NCBI GenBank assembly: GCA_043759735.1
Contig: JAYUQC010000113.1
Span: forward strand, 13,604 to 77,603
Direction: 5' to 3'
Length of the DNA stretch: 64,000 nt
Source of the DNA: CAISIP01 sp043759735
Lineage (GTDB): Bacteria; Pseudomonadota; Gammaproteobacteria; Burkholderiales; Burkholderiaceae_C
Position 1 is the stretch's first letter; each line of letters begins with the position of its first letter. Of this stretch, positions 10,190-19,209 are shown one piece after another. The position numbers were made by a program, and so were the translations under genes. Below the pieces are notes generated by a model. That model made no database searches, was not told the origin of the DNA, and saw only the letters and a program-made list of their open reading frames with translations.

Positions 10190-11653
10190 TTACCCGGCGC
10201 CGCTGGAGTCTGCCGGACCCGCAGAGGTGTCAAACCGAACGACAAAGCGGCAACCCGGCGGATCCTTGCGAGAGTCACCATCTTCGATGCTCACGCTGGC
10301 GTGGTGCAATTGGGCGATTTCCTGCACGATCCGCAGTCCCAGGCCGGAACCATCGACGCCGCTGCCCAATACGCGGTAGAACGGTTTGAACACCATTTCG
10401 CGCTCTGCCTGCGCAATGCCCGGGCCGGAGTCTTCGACCTGCAGCAACACGACCTTGCCAAACGGGTCGGCCAGCACCCGCGCCGTGACCATGCCAGGGT
10501 GTTCCGGGCTGGACGGGGTGTAGTTGATTGCGTTGACCAACAGGTTGCGGATCAACTCGGCCAGCAGCGTTGGATTGCCATCGAATGTCACGCCCTTGGC
10601 GCCAGGGGCCTCGCCTTCATAACCCAGGTCGATGGCCTTTTCAATGGCGCGCGGCAGGCAGTCCTGCACCACGGCCACGGTCAGCGCAGCCAGGTCGCAG
10701 TCCTGGAGATCCATGGCCGAGCTGCTGCCTTCCGCGCGGGCCAGCGCGAGCAACTGGTTCACGGTATGCGTCGCGCGCACGCTGGCATTGCCGATCTGGC
10801 GCAGCGAGAGCTTGAACTCTTCGGCGCTCACGCCCTCGCGCTGGGCCAGATCGGCCTGCATGCGCAGGCCGGCCAGCGGTGTCTTGAGCTGGTGCGCGGC
10901 GTCAGCCAGGAAGCGCTTCTGGTACTCGATCGACTTGGTGAGGCGTTGCAGCAGATCGTTGACCGACGACACCAGCGGGGCGACCTCCTGCGGCACCGAA
11001 CGGTCGTCCAGGGGGCTGAGGTCGTCCGGCTTGCGGGCGCGGATGCGCTCCTCGAGCTGGTTCAGTGGTTTGATCGCATAGGCCAGCCCGAGCCATACCA
11101 GCAACACCGCCAATGGCAGGATGACGAACTGCTGCAGCATCACACCCTTGACGATCTCGGTGGCCAGCAGCGCGCGCTTGTCCAGCGTTTCGGCCACCTG
11201 CACCAGGACCGGGCGGGCCATTGGCAGTTCGACCTCCAGCCATTTGTAGGCCACCCGAATGTCGTCGCCCAAATAGAAGTCGTCGCGCAAACGCACCTGG
11301 CCATAGAACGGTTGCTCGTCCAACGGTGGCAATGGCAGATTGCGCTCACCGTTGATGAACTCGCCACGCGCGCCCAGCACCTGGTAGTAGACGGTTACCG
11401 GTGCAGTGGCACGCAACAGCGTGCGCGCGGGCATCGTCAGCGCAAATTCGACATGACCCTTTTTTACATGGACCAGTGCGGCGAGCTCGCCGACATTGAT
11501 CTCCAGCGCCTCGTCAAACGGCTTGCCGGCGGCGCTCTGGGCCACGAACCAGGTAAGGACCAGGCTGATCGGCCACAGCAGCAGCAGTGGCGTCAGCATC
11601 CAGTCCAGGATTTCGCCAAACAGCGAACGCTGCTCGCGCTGGAATAGCTTCAC
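10190..11653 (-). CDS. Two-component sensor histidine kinase (TctE/QseC-like)
   Basis: A 487-residue kinase. Membrane helices at about 18-37 and 165-190 flank a periplasmic sensor of about 130 residues. A HAMP-like linker leads to HisKA AAHQLKTPLAG (His254) and a HATPase with LIRNLLVNAINY, DSGPGI and GSGLGLRI. The GTG at 11653 overlaps the stop of the response-regulator gene (GTGA), which decides the start; the open frame further upstream lies inside the regulator gene. The TctE/QseC-type domain layout suggests sensing of an organic acid or similar small molecule, but no substrate transporter genes are adjacent. Confidence 0.9.
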   Translation of the reverse strand: MKLFQREQRSLFGEILDWMLTPLLLLWPISLVLTWFVAQSAAGKPFDEALEINVGELAALVHVKKGHVEFALTMPARTLLRATAPVTVYYQVLGARGEFINGERNLPLPPLDEQPFYGQVRLRDDFYLGDDIRVAYKWLEVELPMARPVLVQVAETLDKRALLATEIVKGVMLQQFVILPLAVLLVWLGLAYAIKPLNQLEERIRARKPDDLSPLDDRSVPQEVAPLVSSVNDLLQRLTKSIEYQKRFLADAAHQLKTPLAGLRMQADLAQREGVSAEEFKLSLRQIGNASVRATHTVNQLLALARAEGSSSAMDLQDCDLAALTVAVVQDCLPRAIEKAIDLGYEGEAPGAKGVTFDGNPTLLAELIRNLLVNAINYTPSSPEHPGMVTARVLADPFGKVVLLQVEDSGPGIAQAEREMVFKPFYRVLGSGVDGSGLGLRIVQEIAQLHHASVSIEDGDSRKDPPGCRFVVRFDTSAGPADSSGAG

Positions 11654-12363
11654 GGCGTCGTCGTCGGGCTCGCCTGGGCCTGTGCCGACTCGTCGGGCAG
11701 CAGCTTGAGGCAATAGCCCAGGCCACGCACCGTGGCGATCCGGATCGGGCCCTTTTCGATCTTCTTGCGCAACCGATGTACATAGACCTCGATCGCGTTG
11801 TTGCTGACCTCGTCGCCCCATTCGCACAGGCGCTCCACCAGCTGGTCCTTGCTGACCATGCGACCGGCGCGCTGCAGCAGCACCTCAAGCAAGCCCAGTT
11901 CGCGCGCCGACAGGTCGATCATCTGACCGTCGATCATCGCCACCCTTCCGGCCTGGTCAAAGACCAGCGGGCCATGGCGAATTTGGTCGCTAGCGCCGCC
12001 CATGCGCCGGCGCAGCAGGGCGCGCACCCGGGCTTCCAGCTCCTGCAGGCTGAACGGCTTGGCCATGTAGTCGTCTGCGCCGTAGTCCAGTCCCTTGACG
12101 CGCTCCTCGACGCTGTCGGCCGCAGTGAGGATCAGTACCGGCAGGTTCGAGCCGCGGGCGCGCAGCTTGCGCAGCACGTCCAGGCCGTGCAGTTTGGGCA
12201 GCCCCAGATCCAGGATCAGCAGGTCGAATTCCTTGTTGGTCCTCAACGCGGCGTCCGCTTCGCTGCCGGTGGCAACATGGTCCACCGCGGCGCCGGTGCC
12301 GCGTAGTGCGCGCAACAGGCCGTCGGCCAGCACGCTATCGTCTTCGGCGATCAAGATGCGCAT
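11650..12363 (-). CDS. OmpR/QseB-family response regulator
   Basis: A 237-residue transcription factor. The receiver domain has AEDD, phosphoacceptor Asp52 (ILDLGLPK) and AKPF; the winged-helix domain has the recognition region SNNAIEVYVHRLRKKI and GLGYCL. The ATG at 12363 is preceded by GGAGG with good spacing. It is the first gene of a two-gene operon with the sensor kinase, joined by a GTGA overlap. The Ala/Thr/Pro-rich tail (last 10 residues) is not part of the DNA-binding fold. Target genes are not visible. Confidence 0.93.
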   Translation of the reverse strand: MRILIAEDDSVLADGLLRALRGTGAAVDHVATGSEADAALRTNKEFDLLILDLGLPKLHGLDVLRKLRARGSNLPVLILTAADSVEERVKGLDYGADDYMAKPFSLQELEARVRALLRRRMGGASDQIRHGPLVFDQAGRVAMIDGQMIDLSARELGLLEVLLQRAGRMVSKDQLVERLCEWGDEVSNNAIEVYVHRLRKKIEKGPIRIATVRGLGYCLKLLPDESAQAQASPTTTP

Positions 12364-12493
12364 GGATGTCCTCCTGCGGGTCGTGCCGCGATCTGTTCCC
12401 GATCCGCTTCTTACTGCCGATGATTCTAGGCGCCACCCCGGCTGACGCGTAACCGGAGCTGGGCGGACCGCATGGCGGTGGCCGGCACCGCCG

Positions 12494-12967
12494 TCATGTG
12501 ATGTAGGCCTCCAGTCCCAGGTGCACGATCGTCGCCACCTCGTTGCCGACGGCTTGCCGGAACTCCGATTCGGCGTACTCGACCGCTTGCCGGTAGGCCG
12601 CCAGCCACTGCAGGCCCACCTTTGTGAAGGCGATCTGGATCGCCCGCGCATCGCGCGGATCGGACCGCCGTTCGACCAGACCCCAGGCGGCGCACTGGTC
12701 GACCAGTTTGCCCATCGCCTGCTTGGTGATGCCTGCCAGGAGTGCAAGTTCGGTCAGCCGGCAGCCGGCGGGTGCGAGGTGACGCGTGATCTGAATGTGG
12801 GATGCGCCGAGCTTGCCCCGGGCGGCAAGATGCGACAGTGACAGCGTCAGTTCGTCGTTGTGGGCCATCAGTGCGAGCACCCGGGTGTCGAATCGCTGGC
12901 GGGCCAGCTCGGCCAGGCGGCCCAGGTGGGTGTGGCGCCAGGCGGCATCGGCATGGAATGTGGTCAT
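12494..12967 (-). CDS. MarR-family transcriptional regulator
   Basis: A 157-residue winged-helix protein. The helix-turn-helix is about residues 68-90 (CRLTELALLAGITKQAMGKLVDQ), followed by the wing VERRSDPRDARAIQI, which is the usual MarR DxR signature. The flanking N- and C-terminal helices would form the dimer. It is divergent from recA, and the shared AT-rich intergenic region contains a candidate inverted repeat that could be its operator. The ligand and other targets are unknown. Confidence 0.88.
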   Translation of the reverse strand: MTTFHADAAWRHTHLGRLAELARQRFDTRVLALMAHNDELTLSLSHLAARGKLGASHIQITRHLAPAGCRLTELALLAGITKQAMGKLVDQCAAWGLVERRSDPRDARAIQIAFTKVGLQWLAAYRQAVEYAESEFRQAVGNEVATIVHLGLEAYIT

Positions 12968-12977
12968 TGGATAAATC

Positions 12978-13007
12978 GTAAATCAAATTGACTAAAAAAT
13001 GACTTAC
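12978..13007. promoter_or_regulatory. Candidate operator and promoter between marR-like gene and recA
   Basis: An inverted repeat GTAAATCA (12978-12985) and TGACTTAC (13000-13007) lies in an AT-rich stretch with three TGACT words. TTGACT at 12988-12993 could be a -35 box toward recA with a weak AATATG -10 box 17 bases later. MarR autoregulation is plausible but inferred. Confidence 0.4.
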
Positions 13008-13034
13008 CAAAATATGACTAACCCGTTTAAACTA

Positions 13035-13050
13035 CTGTTCAAGCATCCAG
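13035..13050 (+). promoter_or_regulatory. LexA (SOS) box upstream of recA
   Basis: The 16-base site fits CTG-N10-CAG, the core of the proteobacterial LexA box, and lies 60 bases before the recA ATG. This is the expected position for DNA-damage control of recA. The inner ten bases are less palindromic than the E. coli consensus. Confidence 0.7.
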
Positions 13051-13109
13051 CCTGTTGTTAAAACCAGATGCAAATTCAACCCAAGCCATTGTTTTAAAAG
13101 GATATTGTC

Positions 13110-14195
<1,086 letters not shown>

Positions 14196-14258
14196 CGATC
14201 GACGTCCCGCGCGCCGGACAGGCCTACGCCATCCCGATGCGGGCCTGGCAAGTCGGCT

Positions 14259-14864
14259 ATGCCCGCATTCGTACCCGGACCCAACATGCCGTTTCCACCT
14301 CCGTCCCTCACAAGAAACCGCCGGGCCGCTCCCAAGTTTTCTGGCACCCCCTCGGGGGGCCTGGCCAAGCCAGGGCTGGGGGCGCTCAAAGGCCGCGTGT
14401 TACGCCAGTTGGCAACACGCGAGCACTCGCGGCAGGAACTCGAACGCAAACTGCAACGCTACGAAGCCGAACCCGGGCAACTGTGCAGGGTGCTCGACGA
14501 ATTGCAGGCAAAAGGATTCATCGACGAGCAGCGCGTCATCGATTCTGTCGTGCACCAGCGGTCGGGCAAGCTGGGCGTGGCCCGGATCCGGCAAGAACTC
14601 CAGCACAAGGGCATCACCGGGGAAGTCGCCCGTGATGCGCTGGCCGCCTTGAAAGTGTCCGAAGTCGAACGCGCACGCCAGGTCTGGCGCAAGAAATTTG
14701 GCAATCGCCCCGCGGCCGGCGTGCCGGGCCCTGCTATGCCGCCAGACGCCACCGAGCGGGCGCGCCAGATGCGATTTCTGGCCTCCAGGGGATTTGCCGG
14801 CGACACCATACACCGCGTGGTCGCCGGTGCCGACGAAATTCGGGACGAGCCGGCGCCCGATTGA
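14259..14864 (+). CDS. recX: Regulatory protein RecX with repeat-encoded N-terminus
   Basis: RecX limits RecA filament growth. The conserved three-helix repeats begin at about residue 43 (GRVLRQLATREHSRQEL) and run through FIDEQRV and RQELQHKGI to RFLASRGFAGDTI. About 24 residues before that (RRAAPKFSGTPSGGLAKPG and following) are encoded by one copy of the interspersed repeat at 14311-14387, so the N-terminus looks like acquired sequence. ATG at 14259 or ATG at 14286 could start; neither has a strong ribosome binding site, and a start inside or after the repeat is also possible. The gene follows recA as is usual. Confidence 0.88.
   Translation: MPAFVPGPNMPFPPPSLTRNRRAAPKFSGTPSGGLAKPGLGALKGRVLRQLATREHSRQELERKLQRYEAEPGQLCRVLDELQAKGFIDEQRVIDSVVHQRSGKLGVARIRQELQHKGITGEVARDALAALKVSEVERARQVWRKKFGNRPAAGVPGPAMPPDATERARQMRFLASRGFAGDTIHRVVAGADEIRDEPAPD
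14311..14387. repeat. Single repeat copy inside the 5' part of recX
   Basis: One copy of the 77-78 bp family in the opposite orientation to the copy at 4261. The stems CCGGGCCGCTCCC..., CCCCC/GGGGG and CTGGC/GCCAG are kept. It is open in the recX frame and joins directly to the RecX core. Confidence 0.92.
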
Positions 14865-14929
14865 GCCGTTACCGCAGCGCTGGCTTGGCTGGGGTCCGAT
14901 AGCGGATGCCAGCGGCTGCGATCTGCCGC

Positions 14930-15865
14930 CTACAGCCCCAGCATCAACTTGAGGTTTTGCACCGCCGCGCCGCTGGCGCCCTTGCCCAGGTTGTCCAGAC
15001 GCGCGATCAGCACCGCGTGGCTGAAACCGTCCTTGCCGGCATCGTTGCCAAATACCCGCAGTTCCATCTTGTCGGTGTCCACCAGAGCCAGCGCATCCAG
15101 CTTGCCGTCATCGGTGGCAGGCTCGACCGTCACCCATTCGCTGCCGGCATAGTGTTTGGCCAGCGCATCGTGCAAGTCGGCGGCGCCCGGTTTGCCCGGC
15201 AGGGTGTCCAGGTGCAGTGGCAGCTGGACCAGCATCCCCTGCCGGAAACTGCCGACCGCCGGAATGAACAAGGGACGGCGCTGCAAGCCGGAGTGGCGCA
15301 TGATTTCGGGCACATGCTTGTGCTTCAAGCCCAGGCCATAAACCTCGAACGCGGGCGCCGCTCCGCTTTCGTACGCTTCGATCATCGTGCGACCGCCGCC
15401 TGAATATCCGGTGACCGAGGGCAGGCACAGCGGATAGTCGACCGGTATCAGGCCAGCGTCGATCAGGGGCCGGATCAGCGCGATGGCGCCGGTGGCATAA
15501 CAACCCGGGTTGCTGACCCGGCGCGCGGCGGCAACCGCAGCCCGCTGGCCGGCAGCCAGCTCTGGAAAACCGAATACCCAGTGCGGGGCGGTACGGTGCG
15601 CGGTGGAGGCATCGATGATGCGTGGGCCCGGCGTGCCGGTTTCCTGCACCATGGCGTCGATCATCGCCACCGAGTCGCGCGCGGCGTCGTCATGCAGGCA
15701 CAGGATCACCATGTCGACCTGCGCCATCAGCTCGCGTTTGGCGGCGGCGTCCTTGCGCAGTTCCGGCGCAATGCGGACCATCTCCACGCCATCGTGCAAC
15801 TGCAGCCGGTCGCGAATCTGCAACCCGGTGGTGCCGGCTTCGCCATCAATGAACACTTTCGCCAT
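14930..15865 (-). CDS. argC: N-acetyl-gamma-glutamyl-phosphate reductase (short type)
   Basis: Catalyses the NADPH-dependent reduction of N-acetylglutamyl-phosphate in arginine synthesis. The 311 residues match the short ArgC type: nucleotide loop DGEAGTTGLQI at the N-terminus, catalytic Cys122 in NPGCYATG, and conserved SVTGYSGGGR and KHKHVPEI. The ATG at 15865 directly precedes the Rossmann strand MAKVFIDG; the open frame upstream to 15961 lacks homologous features. It is divergent from sucC and convergent with recX. No other arg genes are adjacent. Confidence 0.95.
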   Translation of the reverse strand: MAKVFIDGEAGTTGLQIRDRLQLHDGVEMVRIAPELRKDAAAKRELMAQVDMVILCLHDDAARDSVAMIDAMVQETGTPGPRIIDASTAHRTAPHWVFGFPELAAGQRAAVAAARRVSNPGCYATGAIALIRPLIDAGLIPVDYPLCLPSVTGYSGGGRTMIEAYESGAAPAFEVYGLGLKHKHVPEIMRHSGLQRRPLFIPAVGSFRQGMLVQLPLHLDTLPGKPGAADLHDALAKHYAGSEWVTVEPATDDGKLDALALVDTDKMELRVFGNDAGKDGFSHAVLIARLDNLGKGASGAAVQNLKLMLGL

Positions 15866-16046
15866 CACGGGCCCCTTTCTCGATTTCCTGCGGACGGTGC
15901 AAGCCTGCTGCCTGCCGATACGCGGCAGCCAAAGGATTTGCCGCATTGCAGCATGATACATTTGGCGGCTTCGGTGTCCCCGTTGGGCTGGCTGCCGTCC
16001 ATGTCTGCCAGCGCCGTGGGTTTGTTCCTATCCCGAGAGAAACCTC

Positions 16047-17207
16047 ATGAAGATTCACGAGTACCAAGGCAAGGAAATCTTGCGCAAGTTCGGAGTGCCG
16101 GTACCGCGTGGCATCGCGGCTTTCACGGTCCAGGAGGCGGTCGAGGCAGCGCAAAAGCTCGGTGGCCCGGTATGGGTGGTCAAGGCCCAGATTCACGCGG
16201 GCGGGCGCGGCAAGGGCGGCGGTGTCAAGCTGGCGCGTTCCATCGACGAAGTCAAGGCGCTGGCCGCAGAGATTCTGGGCATGCAGCTGGTCACCCACCA
16301 GACCGGTCCCCTGGGCCAGAAGGTGCGGCGCCTGCTGATCGAAGATGGCGCCGACATCTTGAAGGAATATTATGTTTCGGTGGTGACCGACCGCGGCTCC
16401 CAGAGGGTGGCGCTGATGGCGTCATCCGAGGGCGGCATGGACATCGAGCAGGTGGCCCATGACACGCCCGAGAAAATCCTCAAGGTGTTTGTCGATCCGG
16501 CCGTCGGCCTCACCGAGGCACAGGCCAAGGAACTGGCCGCCGGCATGGGCGTGCCGCCAGGTTCTGTCGCCCAGTGCGTCGACGTATTGCAAAAACTCTA
16601 TCAGTGCTACATGGACACCGACGCGTCGCTCGTCGAGATCAACCCGTTGATCCTGGAAGGCGGCGGTGGCATCAAGGCGCTCGATGCCAAGTTCAACTTC
16701 GACTCCAACGCGCTGTTTCGGCAACAGGAGATCGTCGCCTACCGCGACCTGGACGAGGAGGACCCGGCCGAGGTCGAGGCCAGCAAATTCGACCTGGCCT
16801 ACATCAGCCTGGACGGCACGATCGGCTGTCTGGTCAACGGCGCCGGGCTTGCGATGGCCACCATGGACACCATCAAGCTGTATGGCGCCGAGCCGGCCAA
16901 CTTCCTGGACGTGGGTGGTGGAGCGACGCCGGAGAAGGTCACCGAAGCCTTCAAGATCATGCTCAAGAACGACAAGGTGAAGGCGATCCTGGTCAACATC
17001 TTCGGCGGCATCATGAAATGCGACACGATTGCCACCGGCATCATCACCGCTTGCCGAGCCACCAACCTCAGCGTACCCCTGGTGGTGCGCATGAAGGGCA
17101 CCAACGAACAATTGGGCAAGAAGATGCTGGCCGAGTCGGGGCTGCCGATCATCAGTGCCGACACGATGGCTGAGGCGGCTGAAAAAGTCGTCGCGGCAGT
17201 CAAGTAG
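16047..17207 (+). CDS. sucC: Succinyl-CoA synthetase beta subunit
   Basis: ADP-forming beta subunit, 386 residues, for the TCA-cycle step succinyl-CoA to succinate. It has an N-terminal ATP-grasp domain (MKIHEYQGKEILRKFGVP, HAGGRGKGGGVK) and the C-terminal ligase domain with NGAGLAMATMD and NIFGGIMKCD. The ribosome binding site is GAGAGAAACCTC. sucD follows after 89 bases with its own AAGGAG site, so the two are co-transcribed as usual. Confidence 0.98.
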   Translation: MKIHEYQGKEILRKFGVPVPRGIAAFTVQEAVEAAQKLGGPVWVVKAQIHAGGRGKGGGVKLARSIDEVKALAAEILGMQLVTHQTGPLGQKVRRLLIEDGADILKEYYVSVVTDRGSQRVALMASSEGGMDIEQVAHDTPEKILKVFVDPAVGLTEAQAKELAAGMGVPPGSVAQCVDVLQKLYQCYMDTDASLVEINPLILEGGGGIKALDAKFNFDSNALFRQQEIVAYRDLDEEDPAEVEASKFDLAYISLDGTIGCLVNGAGLAMATMDTIKLYGAEPANFLDVGGGATPEKVTEAFKIMLKNDKVKAILVNIFGGIMKCDTIATGIITACRATNLSVPLVVRMKGTNEQLGKKMLAESGLPIISADTMAEAAEKVVAAVK

Positions 17208-17296
17208 TTCCCTAACCGGTCAACCATCGAGAATCCCGGGCGCGCGACACCAGGCTGGCAGTTGGCGGCCGCGCAACCCAAGGTCAAGGAGTTCCA

Positions 17297-18190
17297 GTGA
17301 GCATTCTGATCAACAAAGACACCAAGGTCATCACGCAGGGCATCACCGGCAAGACCGGGCAGTTCCATACCGAGAAATGCCAGGAATACGCGAACGGCAA
17401 GAACTGCTTCGTGGCCGGTGTGCACCCCAAGAAGGCCGGTGAGTCGATTTTCGGTATCCCTATTTTTGGCTCCGTCAAGGACGCCGCGGCCAAGACCGGC
17501 GCCACCGTCTCCGTGATCTACGTGCCGCCCGCCGGCGCCGCCGCGGCAATATGGGAAGCGGTTGAAGCCGAACTGGACCTGGCGATCTGCATCACCGAGG
17601 GCATCCCGGTGCGTGACATGCTCGAAGTGCGCAACAAGATGCGCGCCCGGGTCGCGGCCGGCGGCAAGAACACCCTGTTGCTGGGGCCGAACTGCCCTGG
17701 CTTGATCACGCCGGAAGAAATCAAGATCGGCATCATGCCCGGGCATATCCACCGCAAGGGGCGCATCGGCGTGGTGTCGCGCTCCGGCACCTTGACCTAT
17801 GAAGCCGTTGCGCAGTTGACCAACATCGGGTTGGGCCAGTCCAGCGCGGTCGGTATCGGCGGCGACCCGATCAATGGTCTGAAGCACATCGACGTGATGC
17901 AGGCATTCAACGACGACCCGGACACCGACGCGGTGATCATGATCGGCGAGATCGGCGGCCCCGACGAAGCCGAGGCCGCGCGCTGGTGCAAAGCCAACAT
18001 GAAAAAGCCGGTGGTCGGGTTCATCGCAGGCGTGACTGCGCCGGCCGGCAAGCGCATGGGCCATGCCGGCGCGCTGATCTCCGGCGGCGACGATACCGCC
18101 AATGCCAAGTTGGCCATCATGGAGGAATCCGGTTTCAAGATCACCCGCAATCCCTCCGAAATGGGCAAACTGCTCAAGTCTGTCTTGTAA
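17297..18190 (+). CDS. sucD: Succinyl-CoA synthetase alpha subunit
   Basis: A 297-residue alpha subunit that carries the CoA-binding Rossmann domain (TKVITQGITGKTGQFHTE) and the phosphohistidine loop KRMGHAGALISGG (His at about 256). GTG at 17297 is supported by AAGGAG 8 bases upstream. It pairs with sucC to form the heteromeric enzyme. Confidence 0.98.
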   Translation: MSILINKDTKVITQGITGKTGQFHTEKCQEYANGKNCFVAGVHPKKAGESIFGIPIFGSVKDAAAKTGATVSVIYVPPAGAAAAIWEAVEAELDLAICITEGIPVRDMLEVRNKMRARVAAGGKNTLLLGPNCPGLITPEEIKIGIMPGHIHRKGRIGVVSRSGTLTYEAVAQLTNIGLGQSSAVGIGGDPINGLKHIDVMQAFNDDPDTDAVIMIGEIGGPDEAEAARWCKANMKKPVVGFIAGVTAPAGKRMGHAGALISGGDDTANAKLAIMEESGFKITRNPSEMGKLLKSVL

Positions 18191-18293
18191 TTCGGTTTTT
18201 GTTCTGGCGCGTTGCGTCAACAGTCCGGCCGCCAAAGCCGCCTTCCACATGGGCGCGTTGATAGGCTGACTAGCGGGGAATAGAAGGTCTATC

Positions 18294-18992
18294 GTGGAAG
18301 AATTTCTCACCGCCCATTTCTGGATTGCCGTCGGTCAGATCATCATGATCGACATACTGCTTGGTGGCGACAATGCAGTCGTCATTGCGCTGGCCTGCCG
18401 CAAGTTGCCGCCCGAGCAGCGCACCAAGGGGATATTGTGGGGCACTGCCGGCGCCATCATCTTGCGCGTGGTCCTGATCGCCTTTGCGTTGACGCTGTTG
18501 GCGGTGCCGTACCTGAAACTGGTCGGCGCCGTACTGCTGGTCTGGATCGGCGTCAAGCTGCTGGCGCCGCAGGACGAGGATGAACACGCGAGCATTCAGG
18601 GCAGTGACCGCCTGTGGTCGGCAGTCAAGACGGTAATCGTCGCCGACCTGGTGATGAGCGTTGACAACGTGATTGCCATCGCGGGCGCCGCTACCGGCGC
18701 CGGCGAAAAGCACCAGTTGCCGCTGGTGATATTTGGTCTGCTGGTCAGCGTTCCCATCATCATCTGGGGCAGCCAGATGGTGCTCAAATTGATGGACCGG
18801 TTTCCGATCATCATTACCGTGGGCGGAATGTTGCTCGGATGGATTGCCGGGACCATGGCCCACACCGACCCGGCCGTGCGTGACTGGTTGCCGCAGGCAA
18901 CTGTCTGGAACTATGGCATGGGTATTGCCGGTGCGCTATTGGTGTATGTTGCGGGGCTGGTGTTGCGTGCCCGATCCAGGCCGGCGGGCTGA
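18294..18992 (+). CDS. TerC-family integral membrane protein
   Basis: A 232-residue protein with about seven membrane helices and the two TerC signatures ILLGGDNAVVIALA (near 22-35) and LVMSVDNVIAIAGA (near 118-131), whose Asp/Asn residues sit in the membrane. TerC relatives (Alx, YkoY) export manganese or support metal loading of secreted proteins. The start is GTG at 18294. A manganese yybP-ykoY riboswitch was looked for upstream and not recognised. It follows sucCD. Confidence 0.9.
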   Translation: MEEFLTAHFWIAVGQIIMIDILLGGDNAVVIALACRKLPPEQRTKGILWGTAGAIILRVVLIAFALTLLAVPYLKLVGAVLLVWIGVKLLAPQDEDEHASIQGSDRLWSAVKTVIVADLVMSVDNVIAIAGAATGAGEKHQLPLVIFGLLVSVPIIIWGSQMVLKLMDRFPIIITVGGMLLGWIAGTMAHTDPAVRDWLPQATVWNYGMGIAGALLVYVAGLVLRARSRPAG

Positions 18993-19209
18993 CAGCGTTT
19001 GCGAAGGTCGCACAGAACGTTCCACGGGGTCGCGTATTGCGGCCGGTGGCAGTGCAAAAAAACGACAAGCGGGCGTTAACATGTCTCTTGTCTGCAACGA
19101 CGTGGTCTGCTAACGTAGTCTCCTCGCATCGGGGATGTGGGCGACGGGGGCCATTTCCGGCTCCTGTGCGCCGTGCAAAGTCGAACCAATTAATCGGGTG
19201 GGTTGGAAC

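Noticed and set aside
18191..18293. Manganese riboswitch upstream of terC
   Set aside because: The 103-base gap lacks the conserved loop sequences of yybP-ykoY elements as far as can be seen.
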